64,000 nt of DNA from Bifidobacterium merycicum DSM 6492 (GCF_900129045.1 NZ_FQTX01000001.1:186001-250000), one strand, 5' to 3'; positions 30,087-40,000 are shown, numbered from the stretch's first letter. Notes: generated by a model not told the origin, from the letters alone. Numbers and translations are program-made.

Positions 30087-31376
30087 ATGAAGGACCAAAA
30101 GATGCAAACGCTGTCAGATGTAGTTCGCGACGTTGCGAAGAAAGAGGGGCTATCGCGAGATGGCAGAAAGGAAGGTCCTTTTCGAGGTCTGATGTCTCGC
30201 TGGCGGAGAAGGGAATCTGGAATCGAGCTGTTGCGTATTCTGGCCATGCTGATGATAGTAGGCCATCATTGCGCAACGCATGCTTCCATTCAATTGGACA
30301 TTCTTCCTCCCTCCGCTTTTCGTTTCTTCATGCTCATGCAGATTCCATTTGGGAAAATCGGTGTTGCGTTGTTCTTCATGATTTCGGCTTGGTTCCTATG
30401 CGAAGCGGAAGATCCTAAGCTTAGGCAGTCGTTGAGAAGAATCTGGAATTTAGAGCGAGAAGTTTTATTCTACAGTATTTCCATATTTATACTTTGTTCT
30501 TTATTGGATGTTCAATCATCATTGACGAATGAAACCGTGGTGTTCTCGTCGTTGTTTCCTATAGCGTCGGGGAACTGGTGGTATTTGACGGCATATGTGA
30601 TGTTTCTTCTTCTATATCCTTTTCTCACTATAGGTTTTAAGAAGATAGGATATAAACGTCATGGAATTATCTGTTTGATATTTCTTGTGGCATGGGGATT
30701 GATATACGGAATGACTGGCCTGGGAAATATGAATTTCTCAAATTATAGCTTCGTGTATTTCGTGTATTTGTATATTTTGATCTCATTTTATCGATGGTAT
30801 ATGAAGCCGCTGTCCACAAAAGCGGCAATGCTGTTCTGCGGTGTCGGGACGCTGTTTGTGGTGCTTAATGTTGCTATTCGCGACTATGTTCCAATGGATT
30901 TGGGATTCATCGAAAATGTCGATCATAATCGGCTTTTTCTATGTTCCGAGGGTAAGGCCCCCATTGTATTGGTTTCCTTTGGCCTGTTGATTCTCTTTTC
31001 GCGTTGGAATTTCTGCAGCACGTTCATTAATGCGGTATCTTCCGCAACGTTTGGCGTGTATCTGATTCATGAACATTTTAGTCTTCGTGATTATCTGTGG
31101 AGCGATGAACTATACCCCTTCTCCAAATTAATCGTGTCAGATCATGCTATTTTATCTTGCATTGCGATTATAGTTCTTATCTTTATTGGATGCATTGTTA
31201 TCGATATTGTTCGACAGATTTGTTTCGTGATATGCGTTGATAGAAAAGCCGATATGTTATTTGACATGTTGTGTAATGACATATCATCCAGTTCTCGCAT
31301 TCGCCGGATTAAGAAAAGATTTGTAGATAAATATTTAAGGGAGAACGTAGATGAGCCGGACGACAACGAAAACTGA
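30087..31376 (+). CDS. Membrane acyltransferase, acyltransferase-3 family (second copy)
   Basis: About 429 residues with roughly ten membrane segments. The family signature is clear: SGIELLRILAMLMIVGHHCATHA with the catalytic-type histidine pair, then FGKIGVALFFMISAWFLC. It likely O-acylates a surface glycan in the membrane. GC content is clearly lower than in neighbours and there are many TTT/ATT/TAT codons, suggesting recent transfer. The start is uncertain: the frame opens at 29880, and ATG 30087 (MKDQKMQTL) is a reasonable choice without a strong ribosome site. It overlaps the next gene by 26 bases, so the two are probably co-transcribed. Confidence 0.78.
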   Translation: MKDQKMQTLSDVVRDVAKKEGLSRDGRKEGPFRGLMSRWRRRESGIELLRILAMLMIVGHHCATHASIQLDILPPSAFRFFMLMQIPFGKIGVALFFMISAWFLCEAEDPKLRQSLRRIWNLEREVLFYSISIFILCSLLDVQSSLTNETVVFSSLFPIASGNWWYLTAYVMFLLLYPFLTIGFKKIGYKRHGIICLIFLVAWGLIYGMTGLGNMNFSNYSFVYFVYLYILISFYRWYMKPLSTKAAMLFCGVGTLFVVLNVAIRDYVPMDLGFIENVDHNRLFLCSEGKAPIVLVSFGLLILFSRWNFCSTFINAVSSATFGVYLIHEHFSLRDYLWSDELYPFSKLIVSDHAILSCIAIIVLIFIGCIVIDIVRQICFVICVDRKADMLFDMLCNDISSSSRIRRIKKRFVDKYLRENVDEPDDNEN

Positions 31377-33211
31377 GGAATCCGTCAGGCGTGTGCCTGG
31401 TAAGGCGTGTCGGCGTGATGGTTCTCCGCAAAGAGAAGAAAAGGAAGCGGGCGTAGAACGTTTTTTGCGGTCTCTTCCGGTGTTCGTCGGTACGCATCGC
31501 ACCGCTATCCATAGTGCGGTGTTCATCGTTTATCTTGCCGTGGTCGTTACGGTCATGTGCTTCCACGAGCCATGGTTCGATGAGGCGCAGGCGTGGCTCA
31601 TCGCCCGAGACTGTTCGTGGAGGGAGCTCCTGACGGTCCGTACACATTACGAAGGCCATCCGCCGTTGTGGTGGATGTTGCTTGCCGTTCCCGCAAAGCT
31701 TGGCATGCCATACGAGTGGGGCCTCAAAGGCGTGCAGCTACTGACTGCGGCATTGATGATCTGGTTGTTGGAATTCAGGACGAAGCTGCCCGAGATTCTG
31801 AAGGTCATCATGCCGTTCTCGTATTTTCTGTGCTACCAGTATGGTGTCACTTCGCGCCCATATGCACTGATGATTGCCGCCATGTTCTTGGTTGCGATTA
31901 ACTGGAAGAATCGCGATGAGAAGCCGTGGCCGGTTGTGCTGAGCATGATGCTGCTGTGCCTCACCAGCTCGTACGGCATCGTGATTGCCGGTTTGTTTTC
32001 AGTGCTGTGGGTGTTCGATTTCATTCGTTCCGACAAATCCCTGTTTTTGAATAAAGGCAGATTCTTTGCCTTGCTTGCTCTTTTGGTTTTGGCGATTTGC
32101 CTTATATATGCCATTCGCCCGATTGACGGAACATCGACCGGTGCCATTGGCGAATCCGATGATGACATCAACTCGCCCGCGATTCGATACCTATACATAT
32201 GGCTGCTTCTTCCATCTGAGACGATGTTCACGTCATATACCGGCGATTCCTCCTTGGAAACGGTGGATCTGTCCGCCGGAGCATTTCTCTATGCTGCGGC
32301 GATTTCGATCATGGTCTGGTGCGTTATCGGTTGGATATGTCGTAGACGAAATATGTTGAGGCTATTGCTGGTTCCATACGTTGTTCTCAGCGTGATCTTC
32401 ATGATGTATTTCTCGATGCATCATGAAGGCATTATTCTTGGATATTTTCTGATGATTCTGACTATTGCATGTGATGTAAAAGAATTGGGTATGGCGGATG
32501 TGCCTCGACAACTGTTGAAAGCTGAGAAGGATGTTGCGGAGAAAATAGGCAATTCAAAATTCCTCTGGTATAAGGCAATGCTTTGTTGCGCCGGATTTGT
32601 CGGTCATGTTCATAGGCGTGTACTGGAACGTAAGCGCTTGTGCGTGCGACATCAAGTATGACTACAGTTCCAGTCGTTATGTGGCAAGTTTCATCAAAGA
32701 CAATGATCTTGAAAAATATAAGTGGATGAGTGGATGGTCGCGAATCACTGAGGGGCAGGCAAACGCCAAGGTGAAACAAATGATTCGATCCGGTGAATGG
32801 TATTGCGCCGGTGAGGAATGTGTTGACTTCACTCCTTGGATTGAAGGCACGCTACTTATCTCCAATCCGTACTTCAAATCAAATCTCATAGGAAATTCAT
32901 ATGAAAATCAGACGTATCTCTCGTGGGAGTGGATGAAGGATCCTCAGCGCGCCCGGAAGGACATCGAGCGATGGCGATCCTCTGAGGAACCTGAATTCTA
33001 CAGCACCATCTATCAGCCTTTTTATTTCTCGGATCTTGGTTATAAAAGAAACGATTATATCAAATTCCATGTTGGAACGCGCATTACACCCTGGAAAGAT
33101 TCAAGAACGAAGAAAGATACGGATATCTACATCCGTAAGGATATCTATCGTGGTGTGTTGCATTCGCCAGATGCCGGCATCAAATGGTCGGATGGCAGCA
33201 AGATCAAGTAG
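31351..33211 (+). pseudogene. Frameshifted GT-C glycosyltransferase-like membrane protein
   Basis: A polytopic membrane protein in two overlapping frames. The first (31351-32661) has a cytoplasmic N-terminus, a membrane segment, then FHEPWFDEAQAWLIARD and EGHPPLWWML, the acidic first loop of GT-C (GT39/PMT-like) transferases, and many membrane segments. At about 32600 the frame is lost inside a hydrophobic segment. The sequence resumes in another frame, which reads MFIGVYWNVSACAC and then a 190-residue exterior domain to 33211. Removing one G at GTCGGTC (32599-32605) restores a continuous segment GFVVMFIGVYW. It is either a real disruption, a phase switch or a sequencing error. AAGGGAG precedes the start. 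Confidence 0.75.
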
Positions 33212-33314
33212 TGCAAAGATGGAAGCCGTGTGACGGTTCGTTTCGTTTTCGCGGCGAATTGATTCACTCGACATGTGAGGATGGGCAGGAATGGCATGAA
33301 TGACCGCAACCGGG

Positions 33315-33448
33315 GTTCCGTAGGTGGTTTTTGCGTTCCGTAGATGGTCGGTGCCGGAAAGCGGTTACGGAATCCGCTTTATCAGGCCGTTTTTATGTCT
33401 TGGTTCCGGAGGCAACCGCCTACGGAACCTCAAAACCCCCTACCGAAC
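33315..33448. repeat. Long inverted repeat with internal hairpin
   Basis: The left arm 33315-33347 and right arm 33416-33448 are inverted copies, matching at about 26 of 33 positions; both contain GTTCCGTAG twice or nearly so. Between them is a perfect small hairpin AAAGCGG/CCGCTTT. The ~410-base gap between the glycosyltransferase and pilT has no gene that I can support. This may be a MITE-like remnant or a large structured terminator region. Confidence 0.7.
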
Positions 33449-33533
33449 TCGCCAGAGAGGGGAGTGACCCGTCTCATCCCTCAATTCGATCGGCTGTTGC
33501 CGTCGTTCGCTCTGATCGGATTGCTCAAAACAG

Positions 33534-33568
33534 AAGGGTGTGAAGCCGTTTGTCTGCTTCACACCCTT
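33534..33568 (-). terminator. Terminator of the pilT gene
   Basis: AAGGGTGTGAAGC (33534-33546) pairs perfectly with its complement at 33556-33568 over a 9-base loop. In the leftward direction TTCTGTTTT follows. It lies 52 bases after the pilT stop. Confidence 0.85.
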
Positions 33569-33620
33569 GGGGCGGTTACGGAAGAAAGAAAAGCGTCTCC
33601 GGATTCAGGCTCGGCCGCTT

Positions 33621-35504
33621 CTAGAACACGGACCGGGCGCCGGCCATCTTTTCGAATTCCTCAAGCACCTGCACCTTGGCGAGGGCATCCTCGTATTTCA
33701 CGGTGCCCTTGTTCACCAGGCGCGCCAGATCCTGGTCAAGCGTGTGCATGCCTTCCTTTTCGCCGGATTGCAGCACCGTGCGGATCTGATGGGCTTTGCC
33801 GCCGCGGATCAGTGCCGCCACGGCCGGGGTGTTGAGCATCACTTCGGTGGCGGGCACTCGGCCATGCCCGCTGGCGCGGGGGAGTAGGGTCTGCACGACC
33901 ACGGCGCGCAGTGTGGATGCCACCTGCACGCGGATCTGCTGCTGCTGGTTCTCCGGGTATACGTCGATCAGACGGTCCACGGTGGAGCCTGCGTCCTGCG
34001 TGTGCAGGGTGGCGAATACCAGGTGGCCGGTTTCCACTGCGGTCAATGCGGTGGAGATGGTCTCCAGGTCTCGAAGCTCACCTACTTCGATGATGTCAGG
34101 GTCTTCGCGCAGCGCTCGCTTCAGCGCTTCGGCGAAGCTTTTCGTGTCGGTGCCCACTTCGCGCTGGCTCATTACGCAGCGCTTGTGCTGGTGCACGAAT
34201 TCGATCGGGTCTTCGATGGTGATGATGTGGTCGGCGCGTTCCGCGTTCGCCTTGTCTACGATCGCGGCCAAGGTGGTCGACTTTCCGGAGCCGGTCGGGC
34301 CGCATACGAGCACCAGTCCGCGCGGCAGCATGGCCAGGTCGGCGATGCGCGGGTCGAGGTCGAGCTGCTTCGCGGTTTTGATTTCGGTGGGGATGGTTCG
34401 TAGAGCGGCGCAGATGCCCAGGCGGTCGCGGTATACATTTACGCGGAAGCGTAGCAGGTCGCCGATGGAGAATGAGATGTCGAGTTCCAGGTCGTCTTTG
34501 AAGCGTTCGAGTTCCAGATCGTTGGTCATGGTCTGCACGGCGGCGAAGGTGTGGTCTTTGTTCCACACGCTCAGGCCTTTGGCGGGCTGGAGTTTGCCGT
34601 CCACGCGCAGCATGGGAGGGTCGTTGATCACCAGGTGCAGATCGGAGGCGTTCAATTCCACGAGCTGGCGGATGGCGGCTACGAACTCGTCGTCTGCGTC
34701 GGGGTGTTCGGCGCGTAGGGTTTCCTCTACGAGCCGGGCTTTTTCCAGCCGTTGCGGCGGGATGGCGTCTTTGTCGGAGCCGGTGGTTTCCGGCACTACG
34801 AAATCGGTGACGGGCAGCGGTGAGGGAATGCTGTTCAATGGGATTTTCGGTGTTGTGTCGGTGTCGCGCGTGAATTCGGGGTCGAGTTCGGGCATGCGCG
34901 CCGTCAATGGCTCGTCTTGTTGCTCTTCGAACGTGTTTTCGGGCATGGTGTAATAGCCTTCGACCGGCGTCATGGAGGGTTTTTGGGTTTCGGGGAATGA
35001 CGCGGGGCGCTGTACGGGCGTGGAGGGGGCCGGTTTGGAGAACCAGGGTTTGGTGTGGCGTTTGTTGCCGTCGCCGTGTGCTGTGGCATCGACTTGGCTC
35101 GGGGCGGACTGGCGTGGGGTCGGCTGGTGCTGGGCGGCTGCGGGCGAGGCTGCGGTTGCGCCGTTGGCTTTCCTGTGTTCGTCTTCGTTGCCGCGTGCCG
35201 TCTGATTGGCATTGTCGGTGTTCTCTGCGTTCTCTGCGTCGTCGCCTTCGGCTTTCGGGGCCGGTTTTGCCGGGACGATCGATTCGACGGTCATTTGCAC
35301 GGCTGGTTTGCCGTTCAGTGATTCGAAGATGCCCATCATGTCGGATGCGTTGGCTCGCAACGCGTCTTCGGTTGAGCCGTGGCGACCGCGTTTGTGCGAT
35401 TCGTTGAGCGAGGGGGCGGTGCCGGGAATGGTCACGCCTTTCAACCCGGCCAGATATGAGCCATTGTCCGAATCCCACTCGGCCTGCTCTGCCGCATCAG
35501 TCAT
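33621..35504 (-). CDS. pilT: Type IV pilus retraction-type ATPase PilT with long N-terminal extension
   Basis: Cytoplasmic ring ATPase for pilus retraction, 627 residues. The C-terminal ~360 residues are PilT: LVELNASDLHLVINDPPMLRVDGKL, Walker A GPTGSGKST (about 402-410), the Asp box TIEDPIEF, Walker B ALREDPDIIEVGELRD (Glu for the more usual Leu/Val before GE) and the His box VFATLHTQDA. Before it lies a ~260-residue hydrophilic, Pro/Ala/Gln-rich, probably disordered region absent from typical 350-residue PilT proteins. It is transcribed leftward after pilB, with a 200-base gap containing a short tandem repeat. Confidence 0.9.
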   Translation of the reverse strand: MTDAAEQAEWDSDNGSYLAGLKGVTIPGTAPSLNESHKRGRHGSTEDALRANASDMMGIFESLNGKPAVQMTVESIVPAKPAPKAEGDDAENAENTDNANQTARGNEDEHRKANGATAASPAAAQHQPTPRQSAPSQVDATAHGDGNKRHTKPWFSKPAPSTPVQRPASFPETQKPSMTPVEGYYTMPENTFEEQQDEPLTARMPELDPEFTRDTDTTPKIPLNSIPSPLPVTDFVVPETTGSDKDAIPPQRLEKARLVEETLRAEHPDADDEFVAAIRQLVELNASDLHLVINDPPMLRVDGKLQPAKGLSVWNKDHTFAAVQTMTNDLELERFKDDLELDISFSIGDLLRFRVNVYRDRLGICAALRTIPTEIKTAKQLDLDPRIADLAMLPRGLVLVCGPTGSGKSTTLAAIVDKANAERADHIITIEDPIEFVHQHKRCVMSQREVGTDTKSFAEALKRALREDPDIIEVGELRDLETISTALTAVETGHLVFATLHTQDAGSTVDRLIDVYPENQQQQIRVQVASTLRAVVVQTLLPRASGHGRVPATEVMLNTPAVAALIRGGKAHQIRTVLQSGEKEGMHTLDQDLARLVNKGTVKYEDALAKVQVLEEFEKMAGARSVF

Positions 35505-35607
35505 GTGTTGTCCTTAATCTCGATTGCTTTCTTCGTTGAAAATCTTGGGGGAGCGGTGCCCCGGCGCATTGGCCGTTGGGCGGCCGCCCGATGAGCGCGG
35601 GTACAGT

Positions 35608-35647
35608 GTGCATGAACGTGCATGAACGTGTATGAACATGTATGAAC
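35608..35647 (+). repeat. 10-bp tandem repeat between pilB and pilT
   Basis: Four 10-bp units, GTGCATGAAC twice, then GTGTATGAAC and ATGTATGAAC. They lie in the 200-base gap between the leftward pilB and pilT genes. Confidence 0.9.
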
Positions 35648-35704
35648 GTGTGCCGTGCCGCCGGTCACAACCACGAAATCGGTGGCACGGCATTGTCCAC
35701 ACTG

Positions 35705-37450
35705 TCACACGGTGACGCGCAGCACCTCGTCCACGGAGGTGATGCCTTCCAGCACCTTCTGCCAGCCGTCGTCACGCAGACTGGTCATGCCTGCGGCCTC
35801 GGCCGCGGCCTGAATATCCAGCGAGGTGGCGCCCTTGGCGATCATGTCCTCCATTGTCGCGTCCACGCCCATCACCTGCTGGATGGCCACGCGCCCGCGA
35901 TACCCGGTGTTGGAGCATTCGCGGCACCCCACGGGGCGGTACACGGTTGGCAACGGGTCGCCCGGCTTGTATGGCACGCCCATCAGCCTGAGTTCCACCG
36001 GTGTGGCCTGGTCGGCTTTGCAGCATTTCTTGCATAGGCGTCGTGCCAGTCGTTGTGCCATCACGGCGGCCAGCGACGAGCTCACTAGGAACGGTTCCAC
36101 GCCCATCTCCGTCAAACGGGTTACGGCGCTCGGCGCATCGTTGGTGTGCAGGGTGGAAAGCACCAAATGGCCGGTCAGCGAGGCCTCGATGGCGATGTTC
36201 GCCGTTTCGGCGTCACGGATCTCGCCGATGAGCACCACATCGGGGTCGGCTCGCAGGATGGAACGCAGTGCCGCGGCGAAGGTCATGCCGGCCTTGTTGT
36301 TCACCTGCACCTGGTTGATGCCCCTCATGCGAAATTCCACAGGGTCTTCGACGGTGATGATGTTGATCTCCGGCTTGGCCACGTCGCCCAGTGTGGCGTA
36401 CAGGGTGGTGGATTTACCCGAACCGGTCGGACCGGTGACCAGCACCATGCCGTATGGGCGCGAATACGCTTTGGAATACACTTCGAAGTTGCGTTTGCTG
36501 AAGTTCAGATCCGCCACCTTCAGGTTGCCTGCCGGGGTGCTGAGGATTCGCATGACGATTTTCTCGCCCCACACGGTCGGCAGTGCGGCCACACGCAGAT
36601 CGACCTTCTCGCCGTTGTGCTTGACGGTGATGCGGCCGTCCTGTGGCTTGCGGCGCTCGCCGATGTCCATGTCGGACATCACCTTGATGCGGCTGATCAC
36701 GCCGGCGGTCATGGCGCGGGGTGCCCGCTGGAACACGTGCAGTACGCCGTCGATGCGGTAGCGGACGAGCAGGCCGTCCTCCTGCGGTTCGATGTGGATA
36801 TCGGAGCAGTGGTCGTCGATGGCCTGGTTGATGAGCAGGGTGACGAATCGTGCGACGGGCGATGACGCTTCGGCATCGTCCTTTTCGAGGTCGATTTCCT
36901 TTTTGGCGGTGACGGCGACCTCATGCGAGATCTCGTCGAGCTCGGCGTTAGCGCGCAGGTGTCGGTTGATGGATTCCTGCACTTGGGATGGCATGGCCAC
37001 CATGGCGATGACGGGCATGCCGGTGATGGCGGAGACGTCGTCGATGGCGGAGAAGTTCTTCGGGTCGGCCATGGCGACGGTGAGTCGCCCGTTGATGATG
37101 GACAGCGGCAGCAGGTTGTTGCGGCGGCACAGGTCATCGGGCACGAGTTTCATCACGCTGTCGTCGATCTGGTATTCGTTGAGGTCCACGAAGGGGAAGC
37201 TCAGGCTTTGCGCCAGGGCCAGCGCCTTGGCGCGTTCGGTTTCCTCGTCCATTTCCTCGTCGCCGGCTTCGGGCATTTCCGGTTTGGGCAGCGTCATGTT
37301 TTCGGCGGCGTGCCGTGGCATGGCTCCGGTGGGCGTCGGTGCGAACACCTGTGGGATGTCGCCGGTGCTGACGTGCGGCGCGGTGTCGTCTTCGTCTTTG
37401 TTTTTCCGTCTGAAATTGAACAGAGCTCCTGCGGCGTCACTCATGCTCAT
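35705..37450 (-). CDS. pilB: Type IV pilus assembly ATPase PilB (GspE family)
   Basis: Extension motor for pilus assembly, about 581 residues. An acidic N-terminal region is followed by a GspE-N-type domain (LSFPFVDLNEYQIDDSVMKLVP). The ATPase core has SDIHIEPQ, GERRKPQDGRI, Walker A GPTGSGKST (about 344-352), Walker B ILRADPDVVLIGEIRD and the His box LSTLHTNDA. The tetracysteine zinc site is split into CKKCC and CRECSNTGYRGR. AGGAGGAG just before ATG 37450 sets the start; ATG 37444 is also possible. It is divergent from the pilin genes, with about 300 bases between them. Confidence 0.94.
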   Translation of the reverse strand: MSMSDAAGALFNFRRKNKDEDDTAPHVSTGDIPQVFAPTPTGAMPRHAAENMTLPKPEMPEAGDEEMDEETERAKALALAQSLSFPFVDLNEYQIDDSVMKLVPDDLCRRNNLLPLSIINGRLTVAMADPKNFSAIDDVSAITGMPVIAMVAMPSQVQESINRHLRANAELDEISHEVAVTAKKEIDLEKDDAEASSPVARFVTLLINQAIDDHCSDIHIEPQEDGLLVRYRIDGVLHVFQRAPRAMTAGVISRIKVMSDMDIGERRKPQDGRITVKHNGEKVDLRVAALPTVWGEKIVMRILSTPAGNLKVADLNFSKRNFEVYSKAYSRPYGMVLVTGPTGSGKSTTLYATLGDVAKPEINIITVEDPVEFRMRGINQVQVNNKAGMTFAAALRSILRADPDVVLIGEIRDAETANIAIEASLTGHLVLSTLHTNDAPSAVTRLTEMGVEPFLVSSSLAAVMAQRLARRLCKKCCKADQATPVELRLMGVPYKPGDPLPTVYRPVGCRECSNTGYRGRVAIQQVMGVDATMEDMIAKGATSLDIQAAAEAAGMTSLRDDGWQKVLEGITSVDEVLRVTV

Positions 37451-37657
37451 GACTCCTCCTCCCCGCCCCGCACGCCACTGTGGGGCTTGTTCGTCCGCGG
37501 TTTCAGAGCTTCCGTGCTTGCCGGAGCCGCGGACTGTAACGTATGCAAAAAAATTGCAGACTTTCGTAGTCATTGTAAAGGATGAATCTGGAAAAATCTA
37601 ATACAGCACGGTTTGTGAGACGTCTTCTGTCCTGAAAACGTTGGCACGGTATCGTGG

Positions 37658-37663
37658 TATAGT
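37658..37663 (+). promoter_or_regulatory. Possible -10 element upstream of the minor pilins
   Basis: TATAGT lies about 95 bases before the first minor pilin. No good -35 is found at 16-18 bases, so this is only a candidate. The 303-base divergent gap between pilB and the minor pilins shows nothing else. Confidence 0.3.
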
Positions 37664-37753
37664 CAAGCAAAGAGTGATAATGCGTGGTTGTGTTGTCAGG
37701 TCTTATGATCGCGTGCCCACTGATGGGCGGGCGTCGGCGTGGAAGGGCTGAAT

Positions 37754-38563
37754 ATGGGGCGCAGAAGAGGCGTCGGCTTCCCGCAGGAAGGCGGGGCCGA
37801 AGGCGTGATGCTGGCTGGGCGCATGCCGAAACGAGGCATGCCGAAACGTGGCGAACGGGGTTTCACGTTGGTGGAGACCATTGTGGCCGTGCTGGTGCTG
37901 AGCCTGGTCGGCTTGGCGGCGGCGCAGTTCGCGGTGACGGCGATTCGCACATCGTACGCGCAGCAGATGCGTTCCACCGCCGTCTCGCTGGGCGACGATG
38001 GTGTGGAGCGCGTGCAGGCGCAGATCGCCTCGGTGAATTCCGACTCGTATTTCGACGAGCTGACCAAAGGCATGGGCGAGTCCAGAGTGGACGACGCCTA
38101 TACGGCATTGCAGAAGGCCGGTGCCTTCACTTCCAACGGCGCCGTCACCACGCAACTGAAGGATCTGGGCTGGGCCGCCACGGCCGACTCCTCCGATACA
38201 TACATCCATCCGGCTCGTACCACTACCGGCAAGGATTTCAAGCAGTCCGAGTTCATGGTGTATACGGTGGTGGAGAAGGCCTACCGGCTTTCCGGCACCA
38301 TGCAGGTCAAGACGGCCAGCGCATGGGGGCTTCCCAATCACGGCCTGGACTATGTGAACGGCGGCGACGCCTCGGGTGATGTGTGGACGCCCACCAAGCC
38401 GGTCACCAAGGCGTTCAAGTCCGGTTCCACCAGCACCTATGTTCCTGTGATCCGCGTGGTTGTGGGCGTGACCTGGCCGGATAACCTGACCAAGAACAAG
38501 ACCTGCATCTACACCACGTCCATGGTGCTTGACGTGAATGCCGACTGGAAGCTGATTGTGTGA
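37754..38563 (+). CDS. Minor pilin / pseudopilin with type III prepilin signal
   Basis: 269 residues. A basic leader (MGRRRGVGFPQ ... KRGER) ends at the prepilin peptidase site G|FTLVETIVAVLVLSLVGLAA, with the conserved +5 glutamate and a hydrophobic N-terminal helix. The ~200-residue globular part suggests a minor pilin of the PilV/GspI kind, added at low copy to the fibre tip. GAAGGG before ATG 37754 supports that start; GTG 37739 is an in-frame alternative. Its stop overlaps an alternative start of the next gene, so the two form one operon. Confidence 0.85.
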   Translation: MGRRRGVGFPQEGGAEGVMLAGRMPKRGMPKRGERGFTLVETIVAVLVLSLVGLAAAQFAVTAIRTSYAQQMRSTAVSLGDDGVERVQAQIASVNSDSYFDELTKGMGESRVDDAYTALQKAGAFTSNGAVTTQLKDLGWAATADSSDTYIHPARTTTGKDFKQSEFMVYTVVEKAYRLSGTMQVKTASAWGLPNHGLDYVNGGDASGDVWTPTKPVTKAFKSGSTSTYVPVIRVVVGVTWPDNLTKNKTCIYTTSMVLDVNADWKLIV

Positions 38564-38631
38564 TCGGTGCCATGATGCCGGAGCAAAAGCCAAGCCGTCA
38601 GGCGTGTGAAGGAAACGGGGGAGCGGTGACG

Positions 38632-39345
38632 ATGAATAGGGAATGCGAAGCGGGTGTGAGCGGTGTTGTGCGCCGGATGCGGCGTGGGCTTCGGGCAGGC
38701 TGTGGCGCTGGTCGGCGTACCGTATTCCCCGCGCGGCGGGGCGAGCGTGGCGTGAGCATGGTGGAGTTGATGGTGGCGTTGTTCATCTTCATGATGATTT
38801 CCGGCATCTTCCTCACGTCCATCATCCAGTTCCTGCACACCACCACCACGGATGCGATCCGCACCAGGTCGGCGTCCGAGATCGCCACGGCCACGCAGCG
38901 CATCGACCGGTATGTGCGCTATGCCTCCGCCATGGAATACGATGATGCGGCGCAGCGGGTCACCATGCTTATGTCGGGCGAGACCGCCGGCAAGCAGCGC
39001 TGCGTGGTGCTGCAATACGATGAGGCCGCGTGGGCGAACGGCACGGTGAACACCTATGGCAAGCTGGTGCTTAAGACCAAGGATGCCGGGGCGGCTTCGT
39101 GGAGTTCGAATGTGGTGCTCGGCTCGCTGATGAACCATTCGTCGAGCAGTGGTGTCACGTCGGACGATTCCTTGTTCGGCGCGCAGATGTTCAGCCTGGA
39201 CGGCACGAAGAAGGTGCTGACCTTCTCGCCGGTGGCCGGCTCGTATTCGGGCGGCAAGCCGATCACTTCGAATGTGACTACCACGTTCACCGCACGTAAT
39301 GTGAAGGCCACGAACCCCACGCCGGATTTTTCGGTGTGCAGCTGA
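38632..39345 (+). CDS. Second minor pilin / pseudopilin
   Basis: 237 residues. After an unusually long basic leader of about 44 residues comes RGERG|VSMVELMVALFIFMMISGIFL, a prepilin cleavage site with +5 glutamate. The cleavage-site context and length resemble PilW/GspJ-type minor pilins. The rest is Ser/Thr-rich and beta-rich by appearance. GGGGGAG eight bases before ATG 38632 supports this start; the open frame reaches back to GTG 38560, which overlaps the previous stop. It ends in CS, with one of two cysteines at the C-terminus. Confidence 0.82.
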   Translation: MNRECEAGVSGVVRRMRRGLRAGCGAGRRTVFPARRGERGVSMVELMVALFIFMMISGIFLTSIIQFLHTTTTDAIRTRSASEIATATQRIDRYVRYASAMEYDDAAQRVTMLMSGETAGKQRCVVLQYDEAAWANGTVNTYGKLVLKTKDAGAASWSSNVVLGSLMNHSSSSGVTSDDSLFGAQMFSLDGTKKVLTFSPVAGSYSGGKPITSNVTTTFTARNVKATNPTPDFSVCS

Positions 39346-39873
39346 GCGGTGTGGGCCGGGCCGTGGGCCGGGCCGTGTGCACTGTGGGCAAGTTCTCGGC
39401 TGTAGTGCCCGGAGCGTTTTCGGGGCCCTGTGTCTGCCGCTGGCTGGTGGCGGGCGCGGGGCCTGTTGCTGCCACACGTGCCGGGTGCGGCTGGTTGAGG
39501 AGCTTGATATATAGGTATGCCGCATATGGAGAGGTGTATGGCGGAGGCGGCGATGGCGTGCGACACGCGGGATTCATGATGTGGACACATGGTGCAGAGG
39601 GGATTTTCGGGGAGCCGGCAGGCTGGCGGAAGCGGCGATGGTCATGGATTTGTTTTTGTGTTTTCATAAACATAAACGGCGTTAACGTTTTGTGGCCGTG
39701 GCGCAGACCTTGTAACGACGGGGGTTGCGACGGGGGTATGCGTGCGAAAAAGCGGAGTGCGTGATCGGTAATGCATTAGTTGATGAAATAAAGTAAAGAT
39801 TCTGTAATACCATCGTTTGCAGGAATTAAACGAGTTAATCGACAGATGTGGTGCAAATATTGGGTTTCTTGGT
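39346..39873 (+). other. Non-coding gap upstream of the major pilin promoter
   Basis: About 530 bases with no gene I can support. It begins with GGGCCGGGCCGT repeats, then becomes AT-rich from about 39640 to 39870. That bend-prone composition may help the promoter at 39874. No clear operator is seen. Confidence 0.6.
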
Positions 39874-39902
39874 TTGACAACGGTTGCGGAACGACGTACA
39901 GT
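39874..39902 (+). promoter_or_regulatory. Sigma-A-type promoter of the first major pilin
   Basis: TTGACA (39874-39879), a 17-base spacer and TACAGT (39897-39902). This is the best promoter match that I see in the window. It would give a ~195-base leader before the pilin start, which holds the structured element at 40001. Confidence 0.75.
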
Positions 39903-40000
39903 AGGAGCCATCAGTTCACAAGACTGAGGCGTTGCCCATAAGGGCAGGGCAAGGTGCCGGAAGTCCGCAGATGGGCGTTCGGCAACAGGAGATTGGTTGC

